Assembly (NCBI GenBank): GCA_950295325.1
Contig: OX485804.1
Span: 38,132,001-38,196,000, forward strand
DNA: 64,000 nt
Direction: 5' to 3'
Source of the DNA: Polytrichum commune
Taxonomy: Eukaryota; Streptophyta; Polytrichopsida; Polytrichales; Polytrichaceae
The translations under genes and the position numbers were made by a program. The notes below the pieces were generated by a model. That model saw nothing but the letters and a program-made list of their open reading frames with translations, did no database searches and was not told the origin of the DNA. The number at the start of each line of letters is the position of its first letter. Position 1 is the stretch's first letter. This document shows positions 1 to 11,547 of this stretch, in pieces.

Positions 1-893
1 TACAAAATTCTGACACCTCTTGTAGTGGCCATGAACAGTTTAGTGCAACCATTTTTAATGAAGTGCAAATGTCAGGGATGTGAGTGTATTGGAAGTGGAA
101 GCCTCTGAGTGACTCCTGGTTTCCCTCTGTCTCTGGAAATCAAGACTAGGATCCACTCTCAGGAACTGATGAAATTATGCAGATCATTTTGGATGGTCTT
201 AGGTCAAATGATTGTTCACTATTTGACTAGTGCTGCATGTTGGTCATCTTTTGTTCTCTGCTGTTTTCCCTTGCTTTATCGCATGAGTTTCTATTTATTA
301 TTTATCTTTTTGATCTCTGGATTGGTTACCTCTCCTTCTTGGGGCCACTTTAGACAGAGGCGCAAGATAATGTTCAGCCAAAAATGCTGAATTATCATTG
401 GTGGATAGTAATGCTTGGCCCAGTTCCCATGTAGATAAAGACTCAAGGTCAAAGACCCAAAATTCTACTTAGGTGGCAGCAAAATTGGTGTGCAATTCTT
501 GGGCTTGAGCCAAGAAAAACAGACTACCAAACAGCCCCACCCCTCCAAGTTTTTGGGTATGACTCAGTGTTTTGTTTCTTTAAAGGTGGCCCACATACTA
601 GATTCTTGGATCAACTTTTCCTTGGCCTAGGGCCTCTGTCTAAAGTGGTCCTTAGTCATTTCTTTGTTGGTAACATTATCTGTAAGTGTTGTCGACACGA
701 TACTTACAAGGATGCTACGCTATTTAAGAACATGAAGCAGGTCATATCTTTCAGGCACTACTTATTTTTGAACCCATATCTCTTGATTACTTCTCTTCCC
801 TATATTTCAGTCTGGCATCTTGTTGCCAGTGCACACTGGTGGTAAAGTTCAGTTAAACAAATTTTGTTCTGATGTATGCCACTTTGGATACAG
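1..893. other. Upstream part of the otubain locus, exons unresolved
   Basis: The otubain coding sequence that can be followed begins at an acceptor ending at 893, so at least one exon with the start codon lies here or left of the window. I could not pick a convincing N-terminal exon. The open stretches at 109-390 and 567-845 show no similarity I recognise. Confidence 0.4.
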
Positions 894-3132
894 GAGCCAC
901 TGTCTGTACTGGAAGAGGAGTATAGACAAGGGAGCCCAGTTTTTCTTGCTAAACTTCAGGTATCAACCCTCATACCATGACTATCTGATAAATATCAGGT
1001 GGACAATGATGTTTCATCCACTACATAGCCTACTTGAGGATATCAGTTGAGAAAATAATCAGGGGAGTGTTGTCCCAGCTGTTGATGGTATGTCAAATTC
1101 TGTGACAGATATTGGGGGAGACTTATGGAGCAATCAGGCGAGCTCGGGGAGATGGAAATTGTTTCTTTCGAAGTTTTATGTTCTCTTATTTGGTGAGCAT
1201 AGAGTTACACTGCACTATGTCCATACGCTCTCCTGAGAGTCAATTTTCAGTGTTAAAGCAAGTTCTGTGTCTGAAGTATTCTAAATTGTGTGGCTGGAGC
1301 AGGAGCATCTGTATGTGACACAAGATGAAGCTGAGGTGGCACGCATGGAGAAAACTATTGAAGTCTGTAAGAAAACACTTATTGATCTTGGCCATGCAGA
1401 ATTCACCTTTGAAGATTTTCTTGGGGTAAGTGATTATCCATTAGGATTGTAATCTTTTATAGATCACGAAATTGGAGCCATTGATAGAGGATACTTATTG
1501 TGAGTTTTCTGTATGTAGCAGCAATTGAATCTGCAGCTTTTGCTATAGACAGTTTTGATTGTTATGACATTTTTGTATGTAAATCTTGTGTTTTCTGCTG
1601 GAATCAGACTAATGCAATGGGAGAGACATCACTTTCATCATTTCTATCTATTGGAAGGTTTTAGTACTGTAAGATAGTGATTTGATAGCCTCAAAAATTC
1701 TTCTTTGCTATCTGGGTCCATGTTACTTGCTGTTACATAGAGAACATGAACCGTGTCCAGGTTTTTAGTGGCTTTCTCTAGTCTGTGAAGTTGTCTTCCT
1801 CTACCAATCTTATGGTTGTTAGTCTTGTCTTTCCAGATCTTTGTGGAGCAGCTACAGAGCATCATACAAGGGAAGGAGAATTCCATCACGTAAGCACTTG
1901 GATGGAGGACATGTTCATGACATTGCTGGCTTGAGTTTCAATCTGTGATCGGTGTTGTATTCTATCAGAATTCTTTAGTGACTGAGTTATATTCTGTCGT
2001 GCTTTTTGCAAGAGTCTCTAAATTATCCTTTCTTAATTATGTTGTGTGTTGTGCCAGTCTTGAAACTCTTGTGGAGCGTTGCAGGAGCCATTATGTATCC
2101 GATTTTGGTAAGCCAAACATGATATTCAATTCCTGGGTCAATGTATGGTAACTTGCAAGTGCTGCCTGTGAATTATGTTCACATCTACCTTGTACAACTT
2201 TTCACATTATGTGACACTTCAGTTGTTGTGGAACCATTTTCACCATTGTATGGTTTGAGTGCAAAATTTTCATTGTTTTGCTGAGATTTGAACACTTCTA
2301 TGTTTACAAAAGTAGATTCAGTTCTTTTACAGGATGCTGGGTTTAGTGGTAATGTTTTTCAGGTTTGTGACATCTGGTGAATTGCGCCGACGTGCTGATT
2401 TTTTTGCACCCTTCATTCAGGGTATGAGCAACATGAGTGTCCTCCAGGTATACCGTTGGCACTTCATGTACCCAACTTGTATTTTGTATGTCCTGGACCT
2501 GGAGCCTTTTAACAACATGTGAATAAGCATATTCTACAAAGGATGAAGTATACCAGACCTTTTATGATGTGAACAGCATGGTGCCAACAATTTAATAAAT
2601 CTTATAAAGTTGTGCTCACTGAAATCTTATAAGTCAAAACCTAAGGCTCTGTAATTCATTTCTATTGATGCCAAAATCAAATTTTCTTGGAAAGGGTTTT
2701 TCTGGAGTAACTTTTTCCAGTTCTGCAAAGTGTCAAGGAATAAGCCTCAATAGTAGTCGCATCTCTCATCCTATATTTTTTACCACCTGTGCTTCGTTCT
2801 AAATCCTGACTTGCTCTAATCATACTTTCTTGATAGGTTATGTCTACAGGTCTTTGATGAAAAGAGCCTAAATGATGGATTTCATGTTGCAGTTTTGCCG
2901 GTCATCAGTTGAGCCAATGGGTGAAGAAAGCGACCATGTTCACATCAGTGCACTCTCGGATGCATTGGGGGTACCTGTGCGGGTGGTATACCTGGACCAA
3001 AGTGGAGATATCAATGAGAAACCTGTAACAGTCAACCATCATGACTTCATCCCTGCAGATAGACCAGGTGTAGATCCTTATGTGGTCCTTCTTTACCGCC
3101 CTGGCCACTATGATATCTTGTACCGTAAATGA
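894..3132 (+). CDS. OTU1: Otubain-type OTU-domain deubiquitinase (ubiquitin thioesterase), 5' end missing
   Basis: A cysteine protease that removes ubiquitin from proteins, probably cytosolic or nuclear. Seven exons can be joined: 894-959, 1109-1192, 1303-1425, 1837-1889, 2058-2107, 2347-2447 and 2893-3132. Together they give 717 nt, or 238 residues plus a TGA, with every phase compatible and GT-AG ends. The catalytic loop reads RARGDGNCFFRSFMFSYL, with Asp and Cys of the triad. The C-terminus has VEPMGEESDHVHISALSDAL, then VNHHDF, and ends in RPGHYDILYRK with the catalytic His. These are signature blocks of the otubain (C65) family. The sixth exon must start at 2347, because the nearer AG at 2332 puts a TAG in frame. 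The N-terminal exon before EPLSVLEEEY is not found. Family assignment is firm; orthology to a particular plant OTU is inferred. Confidence 0.92.
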
Positions 3133-4660
3133 CATCAGTTTTTGAAATTTTGAGACTGCAGCATCACTGAGCAACAATTTATCACTAGGACACTCAATGT
3201 GTGGATGTGGATTGGGATTGTAACCTCCAAAGCATTCTTGATTGATTTATCCTGGATTACTATATCCCATCTGACAATCTCTCACGCACAGAATTGGTGT
3301 TAAGACGACATTGTTGTGGATTGTGAATGGGAAGAAGCATGTCTCTAGGATTGTTGATGTTATTAAGTTTGCAATTTCTGTTCTTGAAACTTTTTCAGTA
3401 AAAGTTGAGACTTCACTAGCCAGTCAAATTGCCAAAGTAAAGGGAGCATGTTTAAGAGAAGTTGGATTATGGTTGTCTTGATGTTTTCACAGTCACAGAA
3501 TGCAATGACAAAGTATTGGTGGTAATAATAACTGCTTCCTTGCATAGGTTTTGGCCCTTGTGTGTGGTGGGTACTAGCAGCCTTGAGAGAAGAACCATTG
3601 AGTATGTGTCTTTGTGGGACCATCACATGTTGCTCATCCAATGGTGGCATATATAATTACACTGAAGAAACCAAAGTATTATGATAGTAATTGTGATTTC
3701 CAACAGATATGATCCCTGGGCTGTGAGTCTGGAGAAAGTGAATGTAGTGAATGTCATAATGCAATGTAATGTCTGCAGTGCCATAGAGGAGAAAAGGTGT
3801 GCATACTATGTGCCAATATAGATAAGTGGAGAGAAAGTGAGGGGATCACTTGCCAATATAGCCTCCCTCTCTGTGAGGCGAATAGTCTACCAATGGTGAG
3901 ATTCCCTAACCTTAGGTGGGTGTTGTATTTATATAGCTGGGTATACCCAAAATCATTTTAAAAACAATAATCAACATAGATCAACATTAACAAAACCCTC
4001 TCTCTCGGCAATAGTAAACAAGAACACACTAATCCTCAAGGTGACATTGAAAAAATCATTGAATGGGTGCATAGTCTCCCTAGATCGCAAATACTTGTGT
4101 GTTTGTTGTTAATATGAATTCTTGAACAAAGCAGACAAATTTCACATACAATCAATTGAGAGCCGATTGTTGCCCTCGTAATATGTGGCTCAAGAATTGG
4201 GAGCAGATTATGAGTTGGAAATCATTCCCCAATAGCGATCCATGTTGAAGATGAATCATATTAATGTCTTGAACCTTTCACTTGAATTTGTATCTCACAA
4301 CATGTTGTTGAAACTAAGTAGTCTGCAACATACCTTGCAGCCTCTATAAAAACATGCAAACTTTGACTCTAAAGTAGTGCACAAACTACCACGAGTTCAG
4401 AATTCCAACAACAATGAAAATGAAGCCATAAATCTATGGTAATGCAACGTTGAAATGCGCCACAAGCTCACAACCAACCCAAGGCAAACGCACATTGAAA
4501 AGGGACCCCCTTATTGCAAGCAAAAAGTTGCTGCCACTTTGCTAACTTTGTGGCAAGCCAACATGAGGCACATGGTTAGCTGCCATAAACAACTAGGCAC
4601 AATTAGTGGGAGAAGTTTATTTTGAGAATCATTGACATGGATGGCCTGGTTAATCATGTG
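3133..4660. other. 3' flank of the otubain gene and intergenic DNA
   Basis: No coding region is recognised. The first few hundred bases are presumably 3' UTR. The rest is AT-rich with short random ORFs and no conserved motif. Confidence 0.5.
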
Positions 4661-4667
4661 AAAAAAC

Positions 4668-4893
4668 ACACTACACAACATATGAGATTTGGTGTCACTT
4701 ATTATTTGGAATTACGCAATGCCATATCAGTTTATAGCATATATCATATTTTATCAATATATGTTAAATTTGTTGTTTGAACATCATAGAACATTAACAA
4801 CTTTACTTGGTAAAAAATCATTAAAATAGTAAAAAGATATAGCATTGTGTAAATCCAAATAGTAAGTGACACTAAATATCATATTTAGTGTAC
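4668..4893. mobile_element. MITE-like foldback element
   Basis: The left arm (about 4668-4727) and right arm (about 4838-4893) are imperfect inverted repeats. TTTGGTGTCACTTATTATTT on the left pairs with the right-hand block around 4853-4878, and GGAATTACGCAATGCCATAT pairs with 4838-4857. The element is about 225 bp, non-coding and AT-rich. Its arm cores (ATTTGGAATTAC; ACTAAAYATNTGATTTRGTG) recur in the foldbacks in introns 16-18 of the SET gene. No clean target-site duplication was confirmed. Confidence 0.6.
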
Positions 4894-4899
4894 TTCTTA

Positions 4900-7428
4900 T
4901 GTGGTAACAATGCATCATTTTTAGGATGATATTTTTGTTATATTAGGATGGGTCCCTCACCTCACCTTAACATGGAGTATTTATGCTTTTGGGGTTTGAC
5001 ATTTGATTAGAGGTGTTACACTTTCATTGTTATAGATTTGTAAGAATGACAAAACTTTTAATCAAAATGGTTGATCAATTCTTGAGCTTAAGATCATTGT
5101 GTGGTAGAAAATGCTCACTTGAATAAAGAAAACACATGCCAATGAAGAGTGGTATGGTCATCAATTTGGAGATTGTTGGGGTGTATAATGTATCTTATAT
5201 CTTATGTACACTTTATGGCAAGCGTCCCATCATGTGTTTGAAGGAATTCAGTAGAGTGTTATGGTTTCTTGACAACAACCCTGTTCGTCTTGCTTTTAGC
5301 ATGGCTAACGGTTGGTCATTTATATTTCCAACCTATTGTGAGGGCTTAATGCCTATTTGGTTATCATTTGGCTACTTAGTGTAGCGGTTCATCCTTTTAT
5401 TGTGCATTTCATGTCCTTTGGTTTTGTGGTTACTTGGTTATTGATTCTCCATTACTGTGGCCCTTTGGTCGTGGTCTCTAGCGTGTCCTCTTTGAACACG
5501 GGTCTTCTTTAACAGTTTGGTGTCTTGGTTGTAAAGAAAGGAGAAAGGAACATCAATGTGGTACATTGATGTGCAATGTCCGTCCACCACCTTTTGCCAT
5601 TCATGCATAAGCATGGGGTGCATGAAGGTGACTTACTAGGCACCTATTTTTTATAAGGTGGACTCATGGATTTAGAAAACTACTTTATTGAGGATGACTC
5701 ATGTGCATCAAGTATTTAATAATGATTTGTGAGAAAGTTTTTATGAGCTTATAGACTTTCAATGTATTGAGTTTAATATCAAGGAGACATTTGGTGGTTG
5801 GGTTATGTATGGCATCATATATACCAATAGTGATGATAAGGATTATATATATATTCTAAACTTTTTGTTCTTTTTTTTTTTTTTTTGGAGGGGGGGACTG
5901 AGGTTTTCTAATCCTTTGTTGGGTAAGGCATGCCCCAAACTCCTAGGAGAGTGTCCCAAGGCCAATAAATGGTAATGGTACCAACCCTTTGACTTCCATA
6001 CCTTTGTCCTGTGGGCACTGGATTGGGGGTGGATCGAACAAACATTTAATTCACTTCGGTCTCCTCCGGAGACCGAAGTTTTTTTTCTTCTTCTAGTAAT
6101 GGTAGATTGTGGGGAGTTCAAGGCATTAACATGACGCTGTGAGTCGGGGTGACTTGCGACTGGAAACCCTGTTAGCATCGGAGTCCAAGGGATCTCAAAG
6201 CATTGTGAATACACTATGTGCTCCGCACTTAGGTGTATTAAAGGAAATGAGACTAACTCGTATGTGGCCTTGGTTGTGCAGAGTTAGTGATATTACAAAT
6301 GCATTGAGTGCCACTTGGCGGATACCATTGTTACACAATGGGTTGCCTTCAAACTAAGTGTGGGTTCTAGGTTGTGATACTTTGTCTTATTGTGGGCATA
6401 CTCCACGTCATTGAAATAAACCCAATAATTATGTATTTGCAAACATAGAATACATTTCTATGAATGAATGCGTAACTTGTATATTCAATTAATTTGATGA
6501 TTAGTGTGGAGTTGGTTTTTTCTCTTTCAAAATTGACAACCAACATAATTAGTGAGTCCCAAAATTTGAATTGACCAAGATTTGCAATTTTATCTAGACA
6601 AAGATTTCCTTCTCGTGCCTCATCAAATATTGCGATTCGGTTGTCTTGATGTTGGTTTTGGAGAGCATGCACCCACCGTCCTTGTTAGGGTCCTAGATGG
6701 TTTGTGAAATATCACGATGAGTCACACCTCTTCACGAAAGGTCGCAATAGTTGAGGAGGACGACAAGGACCGTGATTCTAAAGGCTAGAAAACCTCTTCA
6801 AACCAATTCCAAATAGAATTCGTCACTAGCACTTGGGAGGGGGACATCGTTTATTATAATATGTTATGTCCTTACTTTATGAGGATTCGGAGGGTTCCAA
6901 CCACCTCACCCGGGTTATTAACATACCGCAAACTTGCAAGCCGGAGAAAGAGTGTGTGTACAATACGACTGTACATGGCATGGATTTCTTTATCCTTTGT
7001 GGTTTCGTCATTCACATGAGCATACCTATTCAACAAGTCTCATTACTTGTAATGCCCAAGTTAGGTACCCTTATTTTTTTACCCACACTTATGTCTAGAT
7101 GTATGGTATGTGGGCATTTGTGGACATTTGAACTTCCAAACACCTAACATATTGAATGTGATGGAATCATGAAACATGATATCTTTTTAATATTTAGAAT
7201 GGGTGAGGGAGCATGAGGCTTAATAACGCTATAGACTGCATCACACTCACTAGGGAAAGGATCATGATGTGAATGAATAGAAAGGTTGTCACATGGCACG
7301 AGTGAGAGAATCTCCCTCCCCCCTACCCCCCGTGACCTCATTGCTTTTTCTTCAGAAACTCAATAATATCACATAAGGTATGTGCACCTATTGGGGGATG
7401 TGAACCTAAATTGGACACAAACTAGGAC
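4900..7428. other. Intergenic DNA, no gene recognised
   Basis: Only short ORFs without recognisable similarity. It contains T-rich and G-rich runs near 5870-5900, a perfect 12-bp hairpin at 6053-6079 (listed separately) and no visible transposase or structural RNA. Confidence 0.4.
6053..6086 (+). repeat. Perfect 12-bp hairpin followed by a T run
   Basis: ACTTCGGTCTCC (6053-6064) is followed by TCC and then its exact reverse complement (6068-6079). A run of T continues to 6086. It resembles a terminator-like stem-loop, but its role in a plant nuclear context is unknown. Confidence 0.6.
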
Positions 7429-8195
7429 CGGTTTTCATCTCATGCCTAGAATCTAGAAATATCATAGATTGTGTCTAGTTTAGGTACACGGACCACAATA
7501 GGTGCGCATACCTTATTATGAAAATTAGGCTTGCCTACCACAACAAGATTGGAAGAAGAAGAAGAAGAAGAAGACATTATCATCCCGGAATGTCATGTGT
7601 TTATTTTGGTGTGATGGATGTGATTTCTTTTTCATCTCACGCCTATAATCTATAAACATCATAGACCGTGTTCATTATGGGTCACTAAAGAAACCTTGTC
7701 CATTGCAACTCATGACGAGAACATGCATAAAACAAATCACATTGGTTGTCAACCGAAGGTTTTTGGTTGCGGCTTTTGGACAACTGACAACCGAAATCCT
7801 CTGGAGTGGCCAAGAGTCACAATGGACAAGTCGCTACAGACGGTGGTAATGGACAACTTCCAGTCGGTACACTGCCCACAATCGGTGCACAAACCTTCAT
7901 ATGGAAACCCCCTCGCCTACCATGACAAGATCGAAATAAACCCCCCCCAAAAAAAGACGTTATCATCCTCGGACTACGATGCTAACAGTTACGATGAGAT
8001 TATTTCGGTGTGATGGATGTGATTGGTTTTCATCGCACGTCTAGAATCTAGGAACGTCATAGATTGTGTCCAGGTTAGGTACGTTGTCCATACAGTCGGT
8101 GCGCATACAGTATGCCTTTATCATGAAGTTGTGTCTGCCTAACCACAACAACATTAAATAAAGCGTAGGAAAAGACATTGTCATCAACAGTCCCA
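7429..8195. repeat. Diverged tandem repeat, about three copies
   Basis: The block GTGTGATGGATGTGATT followed by TTTTCATC.CACGCCTA.AATCTA recurs near 7609 and 8007. A third partial match starts near 7429. The copies also share an 'ATCATAGA..GTGT' segment and 'GTGCGCATAC'. Copies are eroded and carry indels, so the exact period is uncertain (about 200-400 bp). Confidence 0.5.
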
Positions 8196-8346
8196 GTTAG
8201 CAGTTAAGAGTGTAATTGGGTGTGATGGTTCAACCCCACAGTACACTCGTCTACATCCCGAGGATTTACCCTAGTACTGTGGCAAGTGACTTTGACAGTG
8301 GACGCTAATCGAATCATTCTCTCTAAGTGACAGTGCCACATGTCGC

Positions 8347-8520
8347 AAAACTGTCGCTTCAACCCCTCATAAAGTTGACGTGACAGATTAGCTTAATAAA
8401 GAGAAACTGTCGCTTCAAACGCTCGATCGATGTAACTTAGTTGACGTGACAGATTGATTAATCAAGCACAACTGTCGCTTCAAACCCCTTGGGATATAGT
8501 TGACGTGACAGATTTCTTAA
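8347..8520. repeat. Short tandem repeat (3 copies) carrying TGACGTGACA boxes
   Basis: Three units each contain ACTGTCGCTTCAA, then GTTGACGTGACAGATT. The second box starts at 8374, 8440 and 8499, so the unit length is about 59-66 bp. The box holds a TGACG core (bZIP/TGA-type) and a TTGAC core (W-box-type). A regulatory role is only a possibility, because no gene start is known nearby. Confidence 0.6.
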
Positions 8521-8589
8521 TAAGAAGAAACCGCGATTTGACAGGGGCACAGGTTGAACTGGCCATGATGGGTCTTCCACTTCTCTGAG

Positions 8590-8870
8590 GACTTTGAAGC
8601 ATGTGATTAGTACAAGATGCTTAGCGAATCCAAATCGAGGCCGTTTGTCGCATAAGTTTCGGAGCTCATATGAACATCTTATTCATTATCAAAGCGAGGA
8701 TTCTCGTGCTTCTTAAATCGTTGAAGAAGTGTTCCTTAGATATGTTGATTATTGACAGAGCATGCATTGGAATGGTCATCGTATTTTGAGCACATGATTC
8801 GGTCTTTTTAAACACGTAACTTTTTTATATCCGTTCTTGAAACCACAACTAACCACATACCTCTCAAATG
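8590..8870. repeat. Dispersed repeat, copy 1 (partner near 25.9-26.1 kb)
   Basis: Blocks such as AGCAAATCCAAATCG-like, CATTATCAAAG.GA.GATTCTC and T.TCCGTTCTT are shared in the same order with about 25880-26150. It is an eroded interspersed repeat with no coding content seen. Confidence 0.5.
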
Positions 8871-9830
8871 TAGGTGCTTGATTGAGATAAGGAACCAATT
8901 TAGGCACGTTTGAGGAACCTAGTTTAATTTTGTGCCACGTCACTCTACTATGAGTTTTAATCGATAGGATTGTGACACGTGTCACTTTTGAGTATGAGAT
9001 AATTTAATCGGTGCTAAAGGTAGGATGATACTAGGGCGCCGACCAATTACCAATGATTAACAAATAATTTACCCACCGAGAGTGGATTTCTTAAGAAAAA
9101 TAAAACCCCCTTGAGTTGGCTCGTGCGTGCCATGATAATACCATGGCGAGATCAACACTTGGCATGTTGAATTTTCTATATATATATATATATATTTTGG
9201 AGGGGGGGCGCCACATCAACTTTCACGTACGTTTGAAACAATAGCTTTGTGAAACATTGCACTTTCACTTCAAAATGGAGTATGATAGGTGTTGAAGTTG
9301 CCATGAAATCGATCACCCATGATCACACACAAGGTGTTGTGAGCATTTCTAACCCCACAAACAATATTGATTGCAAGAACACAAAAGGAATCGTCCCATC
9401 CGTTTCGCAATTGTGAAATGCACATATTTGTCATTCCAAACTTCTGAATCGAAGTTGAGATGCAAAAATTATGAAAGGTCCGTAATGCAAATCTTCGCTC
9501 CTCCTTTTAAAACAAATCGCATATAAAGCCCTTCCCACTTATGTATCCACCATTGAACTTTGTAAGGATTATCTAGAATTTGAGCACACAATCCAACCCC
9601 ATTGAAACACGTGTCTATGTGATGCCCATTCGTAACTACAAACCTTGCCCATATACCACTCGCCAAATTTAGGCATCCGATTAAAATGCGTGACCATGTA
9701 AGACCCACATATGTATACCCTAATCTTAGCCTCTGGGAGTGGGTTTCCTCAAAGTAAAAACGTCGGTGTTGGGCCATGGAAACTTAAATTTACATACAGC
9801 GATGGCACCATGGAGAAGTCAACTAGGCCA
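8871..9830. other. Intergenic DNA, no gene recognised
   Basis: Contains a (TA)n microsatellite at about 9176-9197 followed by a G run. The minus-strand ORF at 9469-9777 (102 codons) has no recognisable similarity and is probably repeat-derived. Confidence 0.4.
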
Positions 9831-9880
9831 TCCATGCATGATGATGCATCCATGCATGAATGATGGTGCATCCATGCATG
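9831..9880. promoter_or_regulatory. Cluster of three RY-type motifs
   Basis: TCCATGCATG occurs at 9831, 9849 and 9871. Each copy contains the RY element core CATGCA, which B3-domain (ABI3/FUS3-class) factors bind in plants. It lies about 1.7 kb upstream of the methyltransferase start codon. Regulatory use is inferred; a simple local duplication is equally possible. Confidence 0.4.
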
Positions 9881-9890
9881 CATTCATGGC

Positions 9891-10320
9891 TAGCCCGGCC
9901 TAGGGGCTAGATCCCCTCGAGGGGAGCCTAATATCTAGGGATGTCCTAACAGAGCGGATACCTGCTATGCCCGGTACAAACCCTCGATTGTCCGGTGCCG
10001 CTCGCGGTGCCTCATGTAGCAGCGGGTACGGCGACCGCCATGGGCCGGTCTCCGCCCTGAGTCGCCCTGCCCTAGGCAAGGAGCCAAGGAAGCAGAAGAA
10101 GCTCAAGGCAAGGCATTCATGGCGAGGGCCGAAGTAGCGAAGAGTAGGAGTCTGAATTAGCATTGGCTGGCGGTTCTGTGTCCCGCCATTCCGCGATTAA
10201 GTTACCCGCTCTAACAATAGCAGGCGGGAAGAGCGATCCCTCGCTATTTCTGGTGTCGGATATGGTGTGGAAATGGCCCGTTTCTTCTGTTGTTGCAGTC
10301 ATGGTGATGTTTTTAGCGCG
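9891..10320. other. GC-rich block of unknown nature
   Basis: This block is clearly more GC-rich than the flanking DNA. It includes a CCCCTCGAGGGG palindrome near 9914. Overlapping ORFs exist on the minus strand (9900-10163 and 10117-10302), but none is recognisable. It could be a decayed insertion or the first exon of a divergent gene. Confidence 0.35.
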
Positions 10321-11547
10321 AACATAAGCGCCATGGGAGTGTAGAGTGTCGGTGAGAACCTCGGGGAGTGTATTTATGGAGTGAGTTTTGTAGGTCGATT
10401 TGGGGAGCGTATGATGGTAAAGGAGAGAGAGAGAGAGAGATTGAAACCTTCGGAGTAGGGATCAGGAAGTTGTGGAGCGCGGGAAATGGCGCCGGGGTTG
10501 CTACGTTTGGGAAGAAATTGGGTGCAGGATGTGGAATCGGAGTATGCGAATGTACGACTATTGGCAGGTTTTACATTTGAGTCCGTTTGAAAGCACGAGG
10601 ACTGTACTATTTCTACTGTGCATACGGATACGGGCATGGTGCATTTTGCCAGGGTAGACGATGATGATGAGCCATAGAGTGACATTCTGTAATTTGGAGC
10701 TTCTCATCTAACAGAAAGAGAGAGGGGGTTATGTGCGAAGAGTAATTGACTTGCAGCTTGCTTACAGATAATACAAGGCAATACAATACTGCATGTATGT
10801 AGTACACTCGATTGTCCTGTGTATATATTTCACAGTTTGGGAAAGAAGAGAAGCCAACATAGCAGGTCGTTGGAAAACGCATGTACTCATTCGCTTGTTG
10901 AGCACGGAAGAGACAAATTGCCGAGAAGTTTCGATCGCTTCGTACTGTTGGCGGCACGTTGTGGCGGCAGGTGGCCAGAATGATATTTGGACACTCCAGA
11001 AATCTCCTCGAGAAGTGGTAGGCTCTGGACGCTGATATTGTTGATGATGCTGTTGTGTTTGTTATTGTCGTCGATGTCAGTGAGGTTGCAATTTCTTTAC
11101 CTTTCAAACGGTAGTTCTTTCCCACAGCTTGAAGGCTTGTCATGTGGTTTGGTTTGGTTTGGTTTGGTCTGGGATGGAGTATTTGTGATGATAAGTATCT
11201 CGCTTGGAGGAGTTTGCGCTTGCAAGTGGGAGAGTGCCTTATAGTTTACACTGCATACACAAGTTGAAGGTCCAAGTTTGTAGCGACGGGTTATGTCTGT
11301 ATGAGTTATCCCGTGAGGGCACCGAGCTAGTCTGTTATGTAACTTTGCCAAAAGGCAAGCAGTGCTAATTTGAGAGGAATAGGAGAACGGTAATTTAGAT
11401 GATGATCATCTAAATTGGTTGGCTTTCTGATGGATATGGATAGTGGGGTCATTTGTTTCCGCACGTGCAAATTGAAGAGGAAGCTGAGGCTTGGGTGGCA
11501 TTGCAGAGCAAGGTTCATGGTTTAGGTGAGGATATTGGAGCTGGAGG
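10321..11547 (+). promoter_or_regulatory. Probable promoter / 5' leader region of the SET-domain gene
   Basis: This is the stretch directly upstream of the assigned start codon at 11548. It holds an uninterrupted GA repeat at about 10422-10440, of the kind bound by plant BPC/GAGA factors, and a (GGTTT)n run at about 11146-11167. It has no long plausible coding exon on the + strand. Whether it holds non-coding 5' exons cannot be told without transcripts. Confidence 0.4.

Noticed and set aside
7696-8013. 105-codon ORF as a gene
   Set aside because: It lies in the eroded tandem repeat, has no recognisable domain and ends in repeat sequence.
10117-10302. Minus-strand ORF as first exon of a divergent gene
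   Set aside because: No continuing exon or homologous motif could be found; recorded only as part of the GC-rich block.
10613-11143. 176-codon minus-strand ORF upstream of the SET gene
   Set aside because: No recognisable domain and serine/threonine-rich low-complexity composition; it overlaps the likely 5' leader of the + strand gene.
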